Of a DNA stretch of 64,000 nt, positions 1 through 12,540 are shown one piece after another. Below the pieces are notes generated by a model, which saw only the letters and a list, made by a program, of their open reading frames with translations, searched no databases and had not been told where the DNA came from. The translations under genes were made by a program, and so were the position numbers. Position 1 is the stretch's first letter. Each line of letters starts with the position of its first letter. The stretch covers positions 1 to 64,000 of the forward strand of contig NW_026089515.1 in NCBI RefSeq assembly GCF_933775445.1, given 5' to 3'. This stretch comes from Argentina anserina. Its lineage: Eukaryota; Streptophyta; Magnoliopsida; Rosales; Rosaceae.

Positions 1-3000
1 CGCACACTGGAAACACTCTCAAATTCAAGAAAAAACTCGCATCGAAAGCCGTTGAGAAAGATACTCAAACGAGAATTGAAAAGATACTCAAATTGCAATA
101 GTAAACATACTCAAACGATAGAAAGATACTCAGTTTGAAAGAAACACACGCCCACACTGGAAACACTCTCAAATTCAAGAGAAACTCGCATCAGAAAGCC
201 TTACAGAAACATACTCAAACGAGAATTGAAAAGATACTCAAAGTGCAATAGTAAACATACTCAAACGATAGAAAGATACTCAGTTTGAAAGAAACACACG
301 CCCACACTGGAAACACTCTAAAATTCAATAGAAACTCGCATCAGAAAGGCTTACAGAATGATACTCAAACGAGAATTGAAAAGATACTCAAAGTGCAATA
401 GTAAACATACTCAAACGATAGAAAGATACTCAGTTTGAAAGAAACACACGCCCACACTGGAAACACTCTAAAATTCAAGAGAAACTCGCATCAGAAAGCC
501 TTACAGAAACATACTCAAACGAGAATTGAAAAGATAGTCAAATTGCAATAGTAAACATACTCAAACGATAGAAAGATACTCAGTTTGAAAGAAACACACG
601 CCCACACTGGAAACACTCTCAAATTCAAGAGAAACTCGCATCAGAAAGCCTTACAGAAACATACTCAAACGAGAATTGAAAAGATACTCAAAGTGCAATA
701 GTAAACATACTCAAAACGATAGAAAGATACTCAGTTTGAAAGAAACACACTCCCACACTGGAAACACTCTAAAATTAAATAGAAACTCGCATCAGAAACG
801 CTTACAGAATGATACTCAAACGAGAATTGAAAAGATACTCAAAGTGCAATAGTAAACATACTCAAACGATAGAAAGATACTCAGTTTGAAAGAAACACAC
901 GCCCACACTGGAAACACTCTAAAATTCAAGAGAAACTCGCATCAGAAAACCTTACAGAAACATAGTCAAACGAGAATTGAAAAGATACTCAAAGTGCAAT
1001 AGTAAACATACTCAAACGATAGAAAGATACTCAGTTGAAAGAAACACACGCGCACACTGGAAACACTCTCAAATTCAAGAAAAACTCGCATCGAAAGCCG
1101 TTGAGAAAGATACTCAAACGAGAATTGAAAAGATACTCAAATTGCAATAGTAAACATACTCAAACGATAGAAAGATACTCAGTTTGAAAGAAACACACGC
1201 CCACACTGGAAACACTCTCAAATTCAAGAGAAACTCGCATCAGAAAGCCTTACAGAAACATACTCAAACGAGAATTGAAAAGATACTCAAAGTGCAATAG
1301 TAAACATACTCAAACGATAGAAAGATACTCAGTTTGAAAGAAACACACGCCCACACTGGAAACACTCTAAAATTCAATAGAAACTCGCATCAGAAAGGCT
1401 TACAGAATGATACTCAAACGAGAATTGAAAAGATACTCAAAGTGCAATAGTAAACATACTCAAACGATAGAAAGATACTCAGTTTGAAAGAAACACACAC
1501 GACCACACTGGAAACACTCTAAAATTCAAGAGAAACTCGCATCAGAAAGCCTTACAGAAACATACTCAAACGAGAATTGAAAAGATAGTCAAATTGCAAT
1601 AGTAAACATACTCAAACGATAGAAAGATACTCAGTTTGAAAGAAACACACGCCACACTGGAAACACTCTCAAATTCAAGAAAAAACTCGCATCGAAAGCC
1701 GTTCAGAAAGATACTCAAACGAGAATTGAAAGATACTCAAATTGCAATAGTAAACATACTCAAACGATAGAAAGATACTCAGTTTGAAAGAAACACACGC
1801 CCACACTGGAAACACTCTCAAATTCAAGAAAAACTCGCATCGAAAACCGTTCAGAAAGATACTCAAACGAGGATTTAAAAGATACTCAAATTGCAATAGT
1901 AAACATACTCAAACGATAGAAAGATACTCAGTTTGAAAGAAACACACGCCCACACTGGAAACACTCTCAAATTCAAGAAAAACTCGCATCGAAAGCCGTT
2001 CAGAAAGATACTCAAACGAGGATTCAAAAGATACTCAAATTGCAATAGTAAACATATTCAAACGATAGAAAGATACTCAGTTTGAAAGAAACACACGCCC
2101 ACACTGGAAACACTCTCAAATTCAAGACAAACTCGCATCAGAAAGCCTTACAGAAACATACTCAAACGAGAATTGAAAAGATACTCAAAGTGCAATAGTA
2201 AACATACTCAAACGATAGAAAGATACTCAGTTTGAAAGAAACACACGCCCACACTGGAAACACTCTCAAATTCAAGAAAAACTCGCATCGAAAGCCGTTC
2301 AGAAAGATACTCAAACGAGAATTGAAAAGATACTCAAATTGCAATAGTAAACATACTCAAACGATAGAAAGATACTCAGTTTGAAAGAAACACACGCCCA
2401 CACTGGAAACACTCTAAAATTCAATAGAAACTCGCATCAGAAAGGCTTACAGAATGATACTCAAACGAGAATTGAAAAGATACTCAAAGTGCAATAGTAA
2501 ACATACTCAAACGATAGAAAGATACTCAGTTTGAAAGAAACACACGCCCACACTGGAAACACTCTAAAATTCAAGAGAAACTCGCATCAGAAATCCTTAC
2601 AGAAACATACTCAAACGAGAATTGAAAAGATAGTCAAATTGCAATAGTAAACATACTCAAACGATAGAAAGATACTCAGTTTGAAAGAAACACACGCCCA
2701 CACTGGAAACACTCTCAAATTCAAGAGAAACTCGCATCAGAAAGCCTTACAGAAACATACTCAAACGAGAATTGAAAAGATACTCAAAGTGCAATAGTAA
2801 ACATACTCAAACGATAGAAAGATACTCAGTTTGAAAGAAACACACGCCCACACTGGAAACACTCTAAAATTAAATAGAAACTCGCATCAGAAACGCTTAC
2901 AGAATGATACTCAAACGAGAATTGAAAAGATACTCAAAGTGCAATAGTAAACATACTCAAACGATAGAAAGATACTCAGTTTGAAAGAAACACACGCCCA

Positions 3001-3120
3001 CACTGGAAACACTCTAAAATTCAAGAGAAAACTCGCATCAGAAAACTCTTACAGAAACATAGTCAAACGAGAATTGAAAAGATACTCAAAGTGCAATAGT
3101 AAACATACTCAAACGATAGA
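1..3120. repeat. 7-monomer higher-order repeat, 1,050 bp period (degraded)
   Basis: The window opens with CGCACACTGG, which recurs at 1,051 in the same context. Matching continues from 1-~620 to 1,051-~1,670, including the rare AAGATAGTCAAATTGC mark at ~531 and ~1,581. The period is exactly seven 150 bp units. A second relation links ~700-1,000 to ~2,800-3,070, about 2,100 bp (two periods) apart, through the rare pair CTAAAATTAAATAG plus CAGAAACGCTTAC and the CATAGTCAAACG mark. Between about 1,670 and 2,100 a run of class A-like units with GAGGATT variants interrupts the pattern. Single-base indels are frequent here (TCAAAACGATAG at ~714, CAGTTGAAAG at ~1,032). Confidence 0.7.
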
Positions 3121-3859
3121 AAGATACTCAGTTTGAAAGAAACACACGCCCACACTGGAAACACTCTAAAATTCAATAGAAACCCGCATCAGAAAGGCTG
3201 ACAGAATGATACTCAAACGAGAATTGAAAAGATACTCAAATTGCAATAGTAAACATAATCAAACGATAGAAAGATACTCAGTTTGAAAGAAACACACGCC
3301 CACACTGGAAACACTCTCAAATTCAAGAAAAACTCGCATCGAAAGCCGTTCAGAAAGATACTCAAACGAGAATTGAAAAGATACTCAAATTGCAATAGTA
3401 AACATACTCAAACGATAGAAAGATACTCAGTTTGAAAGAAACACACGCCACACTGGAAACACTCTCAAATTCAAGAAAAACTCGCATCGAAAACCGTTCA
3501 GAAAGATACTCAAACGAGGATTCAAAAGATACTCATATTGCAATAGTAAACATACTCAAACGATAGAAAGATACTCAGTTTGAAAAAAACACACTCCCTC
3601 ACTGGAAACACTCTCAAATTCAAGAAAAACTCGCATCGAAAGCCGTTGAGAAAGATACTCAAACGAGAATTGAAAAGATACTCAAATTGCAATGGTAAAC
3701 ATACTCAAATGATAGAAAGATACTCAGTTTGAAAGAAACACGCCCCACACTGGAAACACTCTCAAATTCAAGAGAAACTCGCATCAGAAAGCCTTACAGA
3801 AACATACTCAAACGAGAATTGAAAAGATACTCAAAGTGCAATAGTAAACATACTCAAAC

Positions 3860-5450
3860 GATAGAAAGATACTCAGTTTGAAAGAAACACACGCCCACAC
3901 TGGAAACACTCTAAAATTCAATAGAAACTCGCATCAGAAAGGCTTACAGAAACATACTCAAACGAGAATTGAAAAGATACTCAAATTGCAATAGTAAACA
4001 TACTCAAACGATAGAAAGATACTCAGTTTGAAAGAAACACACGCCCACACTGGAAACACTCTCAAATTCAAGAAAAACTCACATCAGAACGGCTTACAGA
4101 ATGATACTCAAACGAGAATTGAAAAGATACTCAAAGTGCAATAGTAAACATACTCAAACGATAGAAAGATACTCAGTTTGAAAGAAAACACACGCCCACA
4201 CTCGAAACACTCTAAAATTCAATAGAAACTCGCATCAGAAAGGCTTACAGAATGATACTCAAACGAGAATTGAAAAGATACTCAAAGTGCAATAGTAAAC
4301 ATACTCAAACGATAGAAAGATACTCAGTTTGAAAGAAACACACGCCCACACTGGAAACACTCTAAAATTCAAGAGAAACTCGCATCAGAAAGCCTTACAG
4401 AAACATACTCAAACGAGAATTGAAAAGATACTCAAAGTGCAATAGTAAACATACTCAAACGATAGAAAGATACTCAGTTTGAAAGAAACACACGCCCACA
4501 CTGGAAACACTCTAAAATTCAATAGAAACTCGCATCAGAAAGGCTTACAGAAACATACTCAACGAGAATTGAAAAGATACTCAAATTGCAATAGTAAACA
4601 TACTCAAACGATAGAAAGATACTCAGTTTGAAAGAAACACACGCCCACACTGGAAACACTCTCAAATTCAAGAAAAACTCACATCAGAACGGCTTACAGA
4701 ATGATACTCAAACGAGAATTGAAAGATACTCAAAGTGCAATAGTAAACATACTCAAACGATAGAAAGATACTCAGTTTGAAAGAAACACACGCCCACACT
4801 CGAAACACTCTAAAATTCAATAGAAACTCGCATCAGAAAGGCTTACAGAATGATACTCAAACGAGAATTGAAAAGATACTCAAAGTGCAATAGTAAACAT
4901 ACTCAAACGATAGAAAGATACTCAGTTTGAAAAAAACACACGCCCACACTGGAAACACTCTAAAATTCAAGAGAAACTCGCATCAGAAAGCCTTACAGAA
5001 ACATACTCAAACGAGAATGGAAAAGATAGTCAAATTGCAATAGTAAACATACTCAAACGATAGAAAGATACTCAGTTTGAAAGAAACACACGCCCACACT
5101 GGAAACACTCTAAAATTCAATAGAAACTCGCATCAGAAAGGCTGACAGAATGATACTCAAACGAGATTGAAAAGATACTCAAATTGCAATAGTAAACATA
5201 ATCAAACGATAGAAAGATACTCAGTTTGAAAGAAACACACGCCCACACTGGAAACACTCTCAAATTCAAGAAAAAACTCACATCAGAACGGCTTACAGAA
5301 TGATACTCAAACGAGAATTGAAAAGATACTCAAAGTGCAATAGTAAACATACTCAAACGATAGAAAGATACTCAGTTTGAAAGAAACACACGCCCCACAC
5401 TCGAAACACTCTAAAATTCAATAGAAACTCGCATCAGAAAGGCTTACAGA
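3860..5450. repeat. 4-monomer higher-order repeat, ~600 bp period
   Basis: The marks CTCACATCAGAACGGCTTAC (near 4,079, 4,679 and 5,280) and ACTCGAAACACTC (near 4,200, 4,800 and 5,400) recur about 600 bp apart, in the order CAGAACGGC unit, ACTCGAAAC unit, CTAAAATTCAAGAG unit, GGCTTACAGAAAC unit. This gives about 2.6 copies of a four-monomer block. Copies carry private one-base indels (CTCAACGAG at 4,559, ACGAGATTG at ~5,162, CGCCCCACAC at ~5,391, GTAAAACATAC at ~5,495). The same CACATCAGAACGG mark reappears near 11,420, 13,660, 16,208 and 18,750, so this block or a relative later contributed to the 17-mer. Confidence 0.65.
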
Positions 5451-6829
5451 ATGATACTCAAACGAGAATTGAAAAGATACTCAAAGTGCAATAGTAAAAC
5501 ATACTCAAACGATAGAAAGATACTCAGTTTGAAAGAAACACACGCCCACACTCGAAACACTCTAAAATTCAATAGAAACTCGCATCAGAAAGGCTTACAG
5601 AATGATACTCAAACGAGAATTGAAAAGATACTCAAAGTGCAATAGTAAACATACTCAAACGATAGAAAGATACTCAGTTGAAAGAAACACACCACGCCCA
5701 CACTGGAAACACTCTAAAATTCAAGAGAAACTCGCATCAGAAAACCTTACAGAAACATAGTCAAACGAGAATTGAAAAGATACTCAAAGTGCAATAGTAA
5801 ACATACTCAAACGATAGAAAGATACTCAGTTTGAAAGAAACACACGCACACACTGGAAACACTCTCAAATTCAAGAAAAACTCGCATCGAAAGCCGTTCA
5901 GAAAGATACTCAAACGAGAATTGAAAAGATACTCAAATTGCAATAGTAAACATACTCAAACGATAGAAAGATACTCAGTTTGAAAGAAACACACGCCCAC
6001 ACTGGAAACACTCTCAAATTCAAGGGAAACTCGCATCAGAAAGCCTTACAGAAACATACTCAAACGAGAATTGAAAAGATACTCAAAGTGCAATAGTAAA
6101 CATACTCAAACGATAGATAGATACTCAGTTTGAAAGAAACACACGCCCACACTGGAAACACTCGAAAATTCAATAGAAACTCGCATCAGAAAGGCTTACA
6201 GAAACATACTCAAACGAGAATTGAAAAGATACTCAAATTGCAATAGTAAACATACTCAAACGATAGAAAGATACTCAGTTTGAAAGAAACACACGCCCAC
6301 ACTGGAAACACTCTCGAATTCAAGAGAAACTCGCATCAGAAAGCCTTACATAAACATACTCAAACGAGAATTGAAAAGATACTCAAAGTGCAATAGTAAA
6401 CATACTCAAACGATAGAAAGATACTCAGTTTGAAAGAAACACACGCGCACACTGGAAACACTCTCAAATTCAAGAAAAACTCGCATCGAAAGCCGTTCAG
6501 AAAGATACTCAAACGAGAATTGAAAAGATACTCAAATTGCAATAGTAAACATACTCAAAAACGATAGAAAGATACTCAGTTTGAAAGAAACACACGCCCA
6601 CACTGGAAACACTCTCAAATTCAAGAAAAACTCGCATCGAAAGCCGTTCAGAAAGATACTCAAACGAGGATTCAAAAGATACTCATATTGCAATAGTAAA
6701 CATACTCAAACGATAGAAAGATACTCAGTTTGAAAAAAACACACGCCCTCACTGGAAACACTCTCAAATTCAAGAAAAACTCGCATCGAAAGCCGTTGAG
6801 AAAGATACTTAAACGAGAATTGAAAAGAT

Positions 6830-8700
6830 ACTCAAATTGCAATAGTAAACATACTCAAACGATAGAAAGATACTCAGTTTGAAAGAAACACACGCCCACA
6901 CTGGAAACACTCTCAAATTCAAGAAAAACTCGCATCGAAAGCCGTTCAGAAAGATACTCAAACGAGAATTGAAAAGATACTCAAATTGCAATAGTAAACA
7001 TACTCAAACGATAGAAAGATACTCAGTTTGAAAGAAACACACGCCCACACTGGAAACACTCTCAAATTCAAGGGAAACTCGCATCAGAAAGCCTTACAGA
7101 AACATACTCAAACGAGAATTGAAAAGATACTCAAAGTGCAATAGTAAACATACTCAAACGATAGATAGATACTCAGTTTGAAAGAAACACACGCCCACAC
7201 TGGAAACACTCTAAAATTCAATAGAAACTCGCATCAGAAAGGCTTACAGAAACATACTCTAACGAGAATTGAAAAGATACTCAAAGTGCAATAGTAAACA
7301 TACTCAAACGATAGAAAGATACTCAGTTTGAAAGAAACACACGCCCACACTGGAAACACTCTAAAATTCAAGAGAAACTCGCATCAGAAAACCTTACAGA
7401 AACATAGTCAAACGAGAATTGAAAAGATACTCAAAGTGCAATAGTAAACATACTCAAACGATAGAAAGATACTCAGTTTGAAAGAAACACACGCCCACAC
7501 TGGAAATACTCTAAAATTCAATAGAAACTCGCATCAGAAAGGCTGACAGAATGATACTCAAACGAGAATTGAAAAGATACTCAAATTGCAATAGTAAACA
7601 TAATCAAACGATAGAAAGATACTCAGTTTGAAAGAAACACACGCGCACACTGGAAACACTCTCAAATTCAAGAAAAACTCGCATCGAAAGCCGTTCAGAA
7701 AGATACTCAAACGAGAATTGAAAAGATACTCAAATTGCAATAGTAAACATACTCAAACGATAGAAAGATACTCAGTTTGAAAGAAACACACGCCCACACT
7801 GGAAACACTCTCAAATTCAAGAAAAACTCGCATCGAAAGCCGTTCAGAAAGATACTCAAACGAGAATTGAAAAGATACTCAAATTGCAATAGTAAACATA
7901 CTCAAACGATAGAAAGATACTCAGTTTGAAAGAAACACACGCCCACACTGGAAACACTCTCAAATTCAAGGGAAACTCGCATCAGAAAGCCTTACAGAAA
8001 CATACTTAAACGAGAATTGAAAAGATACTCAAAGTGCAATAGTAAACATACTCAAACGATAGATAGATACTCAGTTTGAAAGAAACACACGCCCACACTG
8101 GAAACACTCTAAAATTCAATAGAAACTCGCATCAGAAAGGCTTACAGAAACATACTCAAACGAGAATTGAAAAGATACTCAAATTGCAATAGTAAACATA
8201 CTCAAACGATAGAAAGATACTCAGTTTGAAAGAAACACACGCCCACACTGGAAACACTCTAAAATTCAAGAGAAACTCGCATCAGAAAACCTAACAGAAA
8301 CATAGTCAAACGAGAATTGAAAAGATACTCAAAGTGCAATAGTAAACATACTCAAACGATAGAAAGATACTCAGTTTGAAAGAAACACACGCCCACACTG
8401 GAAACACTCTAAAATTCAATAGAAACTCGCATCAGAAAGGCTGACAGAATGATACTCAAACGAGAATTGAAAAGATACTCAAATTGCAATAGTAAACATA
8501 ATCAAACGATAGAAAGATACTCAGTTTGAAAGAAACACACGCGCACACTGGAAACACTCTCAAATTCAAGAAAAACTCGCATCGAAAGCCGTTCAGAAAG
8601 ATACTCAAACGAGAATTGAAAAGATACTCAAATTGCAATAGTAAACATACTCAAACGATAGAAAGATACTCAGTTTGAAAGAAACACACGCCCACACTGG
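6830..8700. repeat. 6-monomer higher-order repeat, 898 bp period
   Basis: About 6,830-7,728 matches 7,728-8,626 and slightly beyond. Shared rare marks are TCAAGGGAAACTCGC (7,069 and 7,967), GATAGATAGATAC (~7,161 and ~8,059), GGCTGACAGAATG (7,541 and 8,439), CATAATCAAACG (~7,609 and ~8,507) and ACACGCGCACACTGG (~7,640 and ~8,538). Few differences separate the copies; one is CATACTCTAACG near 7,254 in the first copy against CATACTCAAACG in the second. The period is 898 bp, six monomers. Confidence 0.75.
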
Positions 8701-10560
8701 AAACACTCTCGAATTCAAGAAAAACTCGCATCGAAAGCCGTTCAGAAAGATACTCAAACGAGGATTCAAAAGATACTCATATTGCAATAGTAAACATACT
8801 CAAACGATAGAAAGATACTCAGTTTGAAAAAAACACACGCCCTCACTGGAAACACTCTCAAATTCAAGAAAAACTCGCATCGAAAGCCGTTGAGAAAGAT
8901 ACTTAAACGAGAATTGAAAAGATACTCAAATTGCAATAGTAAACATACTCAAACGATAGAAAGATACTCAGTTTGAAAGAAACACACGCCCACACTGGAA
9001 ACACTCTCAAATTCAAGAGAAACTCGCATCAGAAAGCCTTACATAAACATACTCAAACGAGAATTGAAAAGATACTCAAAGTGCAATAGTAAACATACTC
9101 AAACGATAGAAAGATACTCAGTTTGAAAGAAACACACGCCCACACTGGAAACACTCTAAAATTCAATAGAAACTCGCATCAGAAAGGCTGACAGAATGAT
9201 ACTCAAACGAGAATTGAAAAGATACTCAAATTGCAATAGTAAACATAATCAAACGATAGAAAGATACTCAGTTTGAAAGAAAACACACGCGCACACACTG
9301 GAAACACTCTCAAATTCAAGAAAAACTCGCATCGAAAGCCGTTCAAAAAGATACTCAAACGAGAATTGAAAAGATACTCAAATTGCAATAGTAAACATAC
9401 TCAAACGATAGAAAGATACTCAGTTTGAAAGAAACACACGCCCACACTGGAAACACTCTCAAATTCAAGAAAAACTCGCATCGAAAGCCGTTCAGAAAGA
9501 TACTCAAACGAGGATTCAAAAGATACTCATATTGCAATAGTAAACATACTCAAACGATAGAAAGATACTCAGTTTGAAAAAAACACACGCCCTCACTGGA
9601 AACACTCTCAAATTCAAGAAAAACTCACATCGAAAGCCGTTGAGAAAGATACTTAAACGAGAATTGAAAAGATACTCAAATTGCAATAGTAAACATACTC
9701 AAACGATAGAAAGATACTCAGTTTGAAAGAAACACACGCCCACACTGGAAACACTCTCAAATTCAAGAGAAACTCGCATCAGAAAGCCTTACATAAATAT
9801 ACTCAAACGAGAATTGAAAAGATACTCAAAGTGCAATAGTAAACATACTCAAACGATAGAAAGATACTCAGTTTGAAAGAAACACACGCCCACACTGGAA
9901 ACACTCTAAAATTCAATAGAAACTCGCATCAGAAAGGCTGACAGAATGATACTCAAACGAGAATTGAAAAGATACTCAAATTGCAATAGTAAACATAATC
10001 AAACGATAGAAAGATACTCAGTTTGAAAGAAACACACGCGCACCACTGGAAACACTCTCAAATTCAAGAAAAACTCGCATCGAAAGCCGTTCAAAAAGAT
10101 ACTCAAACGAGAATTGAAAAGATACTCAAATTGCAATAGTAAACATACTCAAACGATAGAAAGATACTCAGTTTGAAAGAAACACACGCCCACACTGGAA
10201 ACACTCTCAAATTCAAGAAAAACTCGCATCGAAAGCCGTTCAGAAAGATACTCAAACGAGGATTCAAAAGATACTCATATTGCAATAGTAAACATACTCA
10301 AACGATAGAAAGATACTCAGTTTGAAAAAAACACACGCCCTCACTGGAAACACTCTCAAATTCAAGAAAAACTCGCATCGAAAGCCGTTGAGAAAGATAC
10401 TCAAACGAGAATTGAAAAGATACTCAAATTGCAATAGTAAACATACTCAAACGATAGAAAGATACTCAGTTTGAAAGAAACACACGCCCACACTGGAAAC
10501 ACTCTCAAATTCAAGAGAAACTCGCATCAGAAAGCCTTACATAAACATACTCAAACGAGA
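8439..10560. repeat. 5-monomer higher-order repeat, ~748 bp period, ~3 copies
   Basis: The GGCTGACAGAATG mark occurs at 8,439, 9,186 and 9,936, spacings of 747 and 750. Each copy carries the same succession: a CATAATCAAACG plus CGCGCAC unit, a class A unit, an early D-type unit (GAGGATTC, CATATTGC, GAAAAAAACACACGCCCTC), a class A unit (GATACTTAAACG in copies 1 and 2), then a unit after CCTTACATAAA. Copy lengths differ by small indels (GAAAACACACGCGCACACAC at ~9,279; CGCGCACCACTGG at ~10,037). The GGCTGAC to CATATTGC segment appears again at about 12,180-12,530. Confidence 0.75.
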
Positions 10561-12540
10561 ATTGAAAAGATACTCAAAGTGCAATAGTAAACATACTCAA
10601 ACGATAGAAAGATACTCAGTTTGAAAGAAACACACGCGCACACTGGAAACACTCTCAAATTCAAGAAAAACTCGCATCGAAAGCCGTTCAGAAAGATACT
10701 CAAACGAGAATTGAAAAGATACTCAAATTGCAATAGTAAACATACTCAAACGATAGAAAGATACTCAGTTTGAAAGAAACACACGCCCACACTGGAAACA
10801 CTCTCAAATTCAAGAAAAACTCGCATCGAAAGCCGTTCAGAAAGATACTCAAACGAGAATTGAAAAGATACTCAAATTGCAATAGTAAACATACTCAAAC
10901 GATAGAAAGATACTCAGTTTGAAAGAAACACACGCCCACACTGGAAACACTCTCAAATTCAAGGGAAACTCGCATCAGAAATCCTTACAGAAACATACTC
11001 AAACGAGAATTGAAAAGATACTCAAAGTGCAATAGTAAACATACTCAAACGATAGAAAGATACTCAGTTTGAAAGAAACACACGCCCACACTGGAAACAC
11101 TCTAAAATTCAATAGAAACTCGCATCAGAAAGGCTTACAGAAACATACTCAAACGAGAATTGAAAAGATACTCAAAGTGCAATAGTAAACATACTCAAAC
11201 GATAGAAAGATACTCAGTTTGAAAGAAACACACGCCCACACTGGAAACACTCTAAAATTCAATAGAAACTCGCATCAGAAAGGCTTACAGAAACATACTC
11301 AAACGAGAATTGAAAAGATACTCAAATTGCAATAGTAAACATACTCAAACGATAGAAAGATACTCAGTTTGAAAGAAACACACGCCCACACTGGAAACAC
11401 TCTCAAATTCAAGAAAAACTCACATCAGAACGGCTTACAGAATGATACTCAAACGAGAATTGAAAAGATACTCAAAGTGCAATAGTAAACATACTCAAAC
11501 GATAGAAAGATACTCAGTTTGAAAGAAACACACGCCCACACTCGAAACACTCTAAAATTCAATAGAAACTCGCATCAGAAAGGCTTACAGAATGATACTC
11601 AAACGAGAATTGAAAAGATACTCAAAGTGCAATAGTAAACATACTCAAACGATAGAAAGATACTCAGTTTGAAAGAAACACACGCCCACACTGGAAACAC
11701 TCTAAAATTCAAGAGAAACTCGCATCAGAAAACCTTACAGAAACATAGTCAAACGAGAATTGAAAAGATACTCAAAGTGCAATAGTAAACATACTCAAAC
11801 GATAGAAAGATACTCAGTTTGAAAGAAACACACGCCCACACTGGAAACACTCTAAAATTCAATAGAAACTCGCATCAGAAAGGCTTACAGAAACATACTC
11901 AAACGAGAATTGAAAAGATACTCAAATTGCAATAGTAAACATACTCAAACGATAGAAAGATACTCAGTTTGAAAGAAACACACGCTCACACTGGAAACAC
12001 TCTCAAATTCAAGAAAAACTCGCATCAAACGGCTTACAGAATGATACTCAAACGAGAATTGAAAAGATACTCAAAGTGCAATAGTAAACATACTCAAACG
12101 ATAGAAAGATACTCAGTTTGAAAGAAACACACGCCCACACTGGAAACACTCTAAAATTCAATAGAAACTCGCATCAGAAAGGCTGACAGAATGATACTCA
12201 AACGAGAATTGAAAAGATACTCAAATTGCAATAGTAAACATAATCAAACGATAGAAAGATACTCAGTTTGAAAGAAACACACGCGCACACTGGAAACACT
12301 CTCAAATTCAAGAAAAACTCGCATCGAAAGCCGTTCAAAAAGATACTCAAACGAGAATTGAAAAGATACTCAAATTGCAATAGTAAACATACTCAAACGA
12401 TAGAAAGATACTCAGTTTGAAAGAAACACACGCCCACACTGGAAACACTCTCAAATTCAAGAAAAACTCGCATCGAAAGCCGTTCAGAAAGATACTCAAA
12501 CGAGGATTCAAAAGATACTCATATTGCAATAGTAAACATA
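10560..12540. repeat. Mosaic stretch of left-domain monomers
   Basis: This stretch has no clear internal period but reuses blocks seen earlier. The CGCGCAC unit at ~10,640 resembles the one at ~6,450. TCAAGGGAAACTCGC at ~10,960 matches 7,069 and 7,967. The CACATCAGAACGG and ACTCGAAAC pair at 11,420-11,560 matches 4,679-4,810. The GGCTGAC-CATAATC-CGCGCAC-CATATTGC run at 12,180-12,530 matches the ~748 bp units. A three-base-shorter tail, CGCATCAAACGGC, appears near 12,024 and later becomes fixed in the 17-mer (near 14,568, 17,111 and 19,655). It reads as a recombination patchwork between the left domain and the founder of the 17-mer. Confidence 0.6.

Noticed and set aside
5451..5645. A plus-strand ATG open frame of 64 codons
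   Set aside because: It is satellite sequence read across 1.3 monomers. It stays open only because an extra A (GTAAAACATAC at ~5,495) shifts the frame past the usual stop. Equivalent ATG sites in other class C monomers do not stay open.
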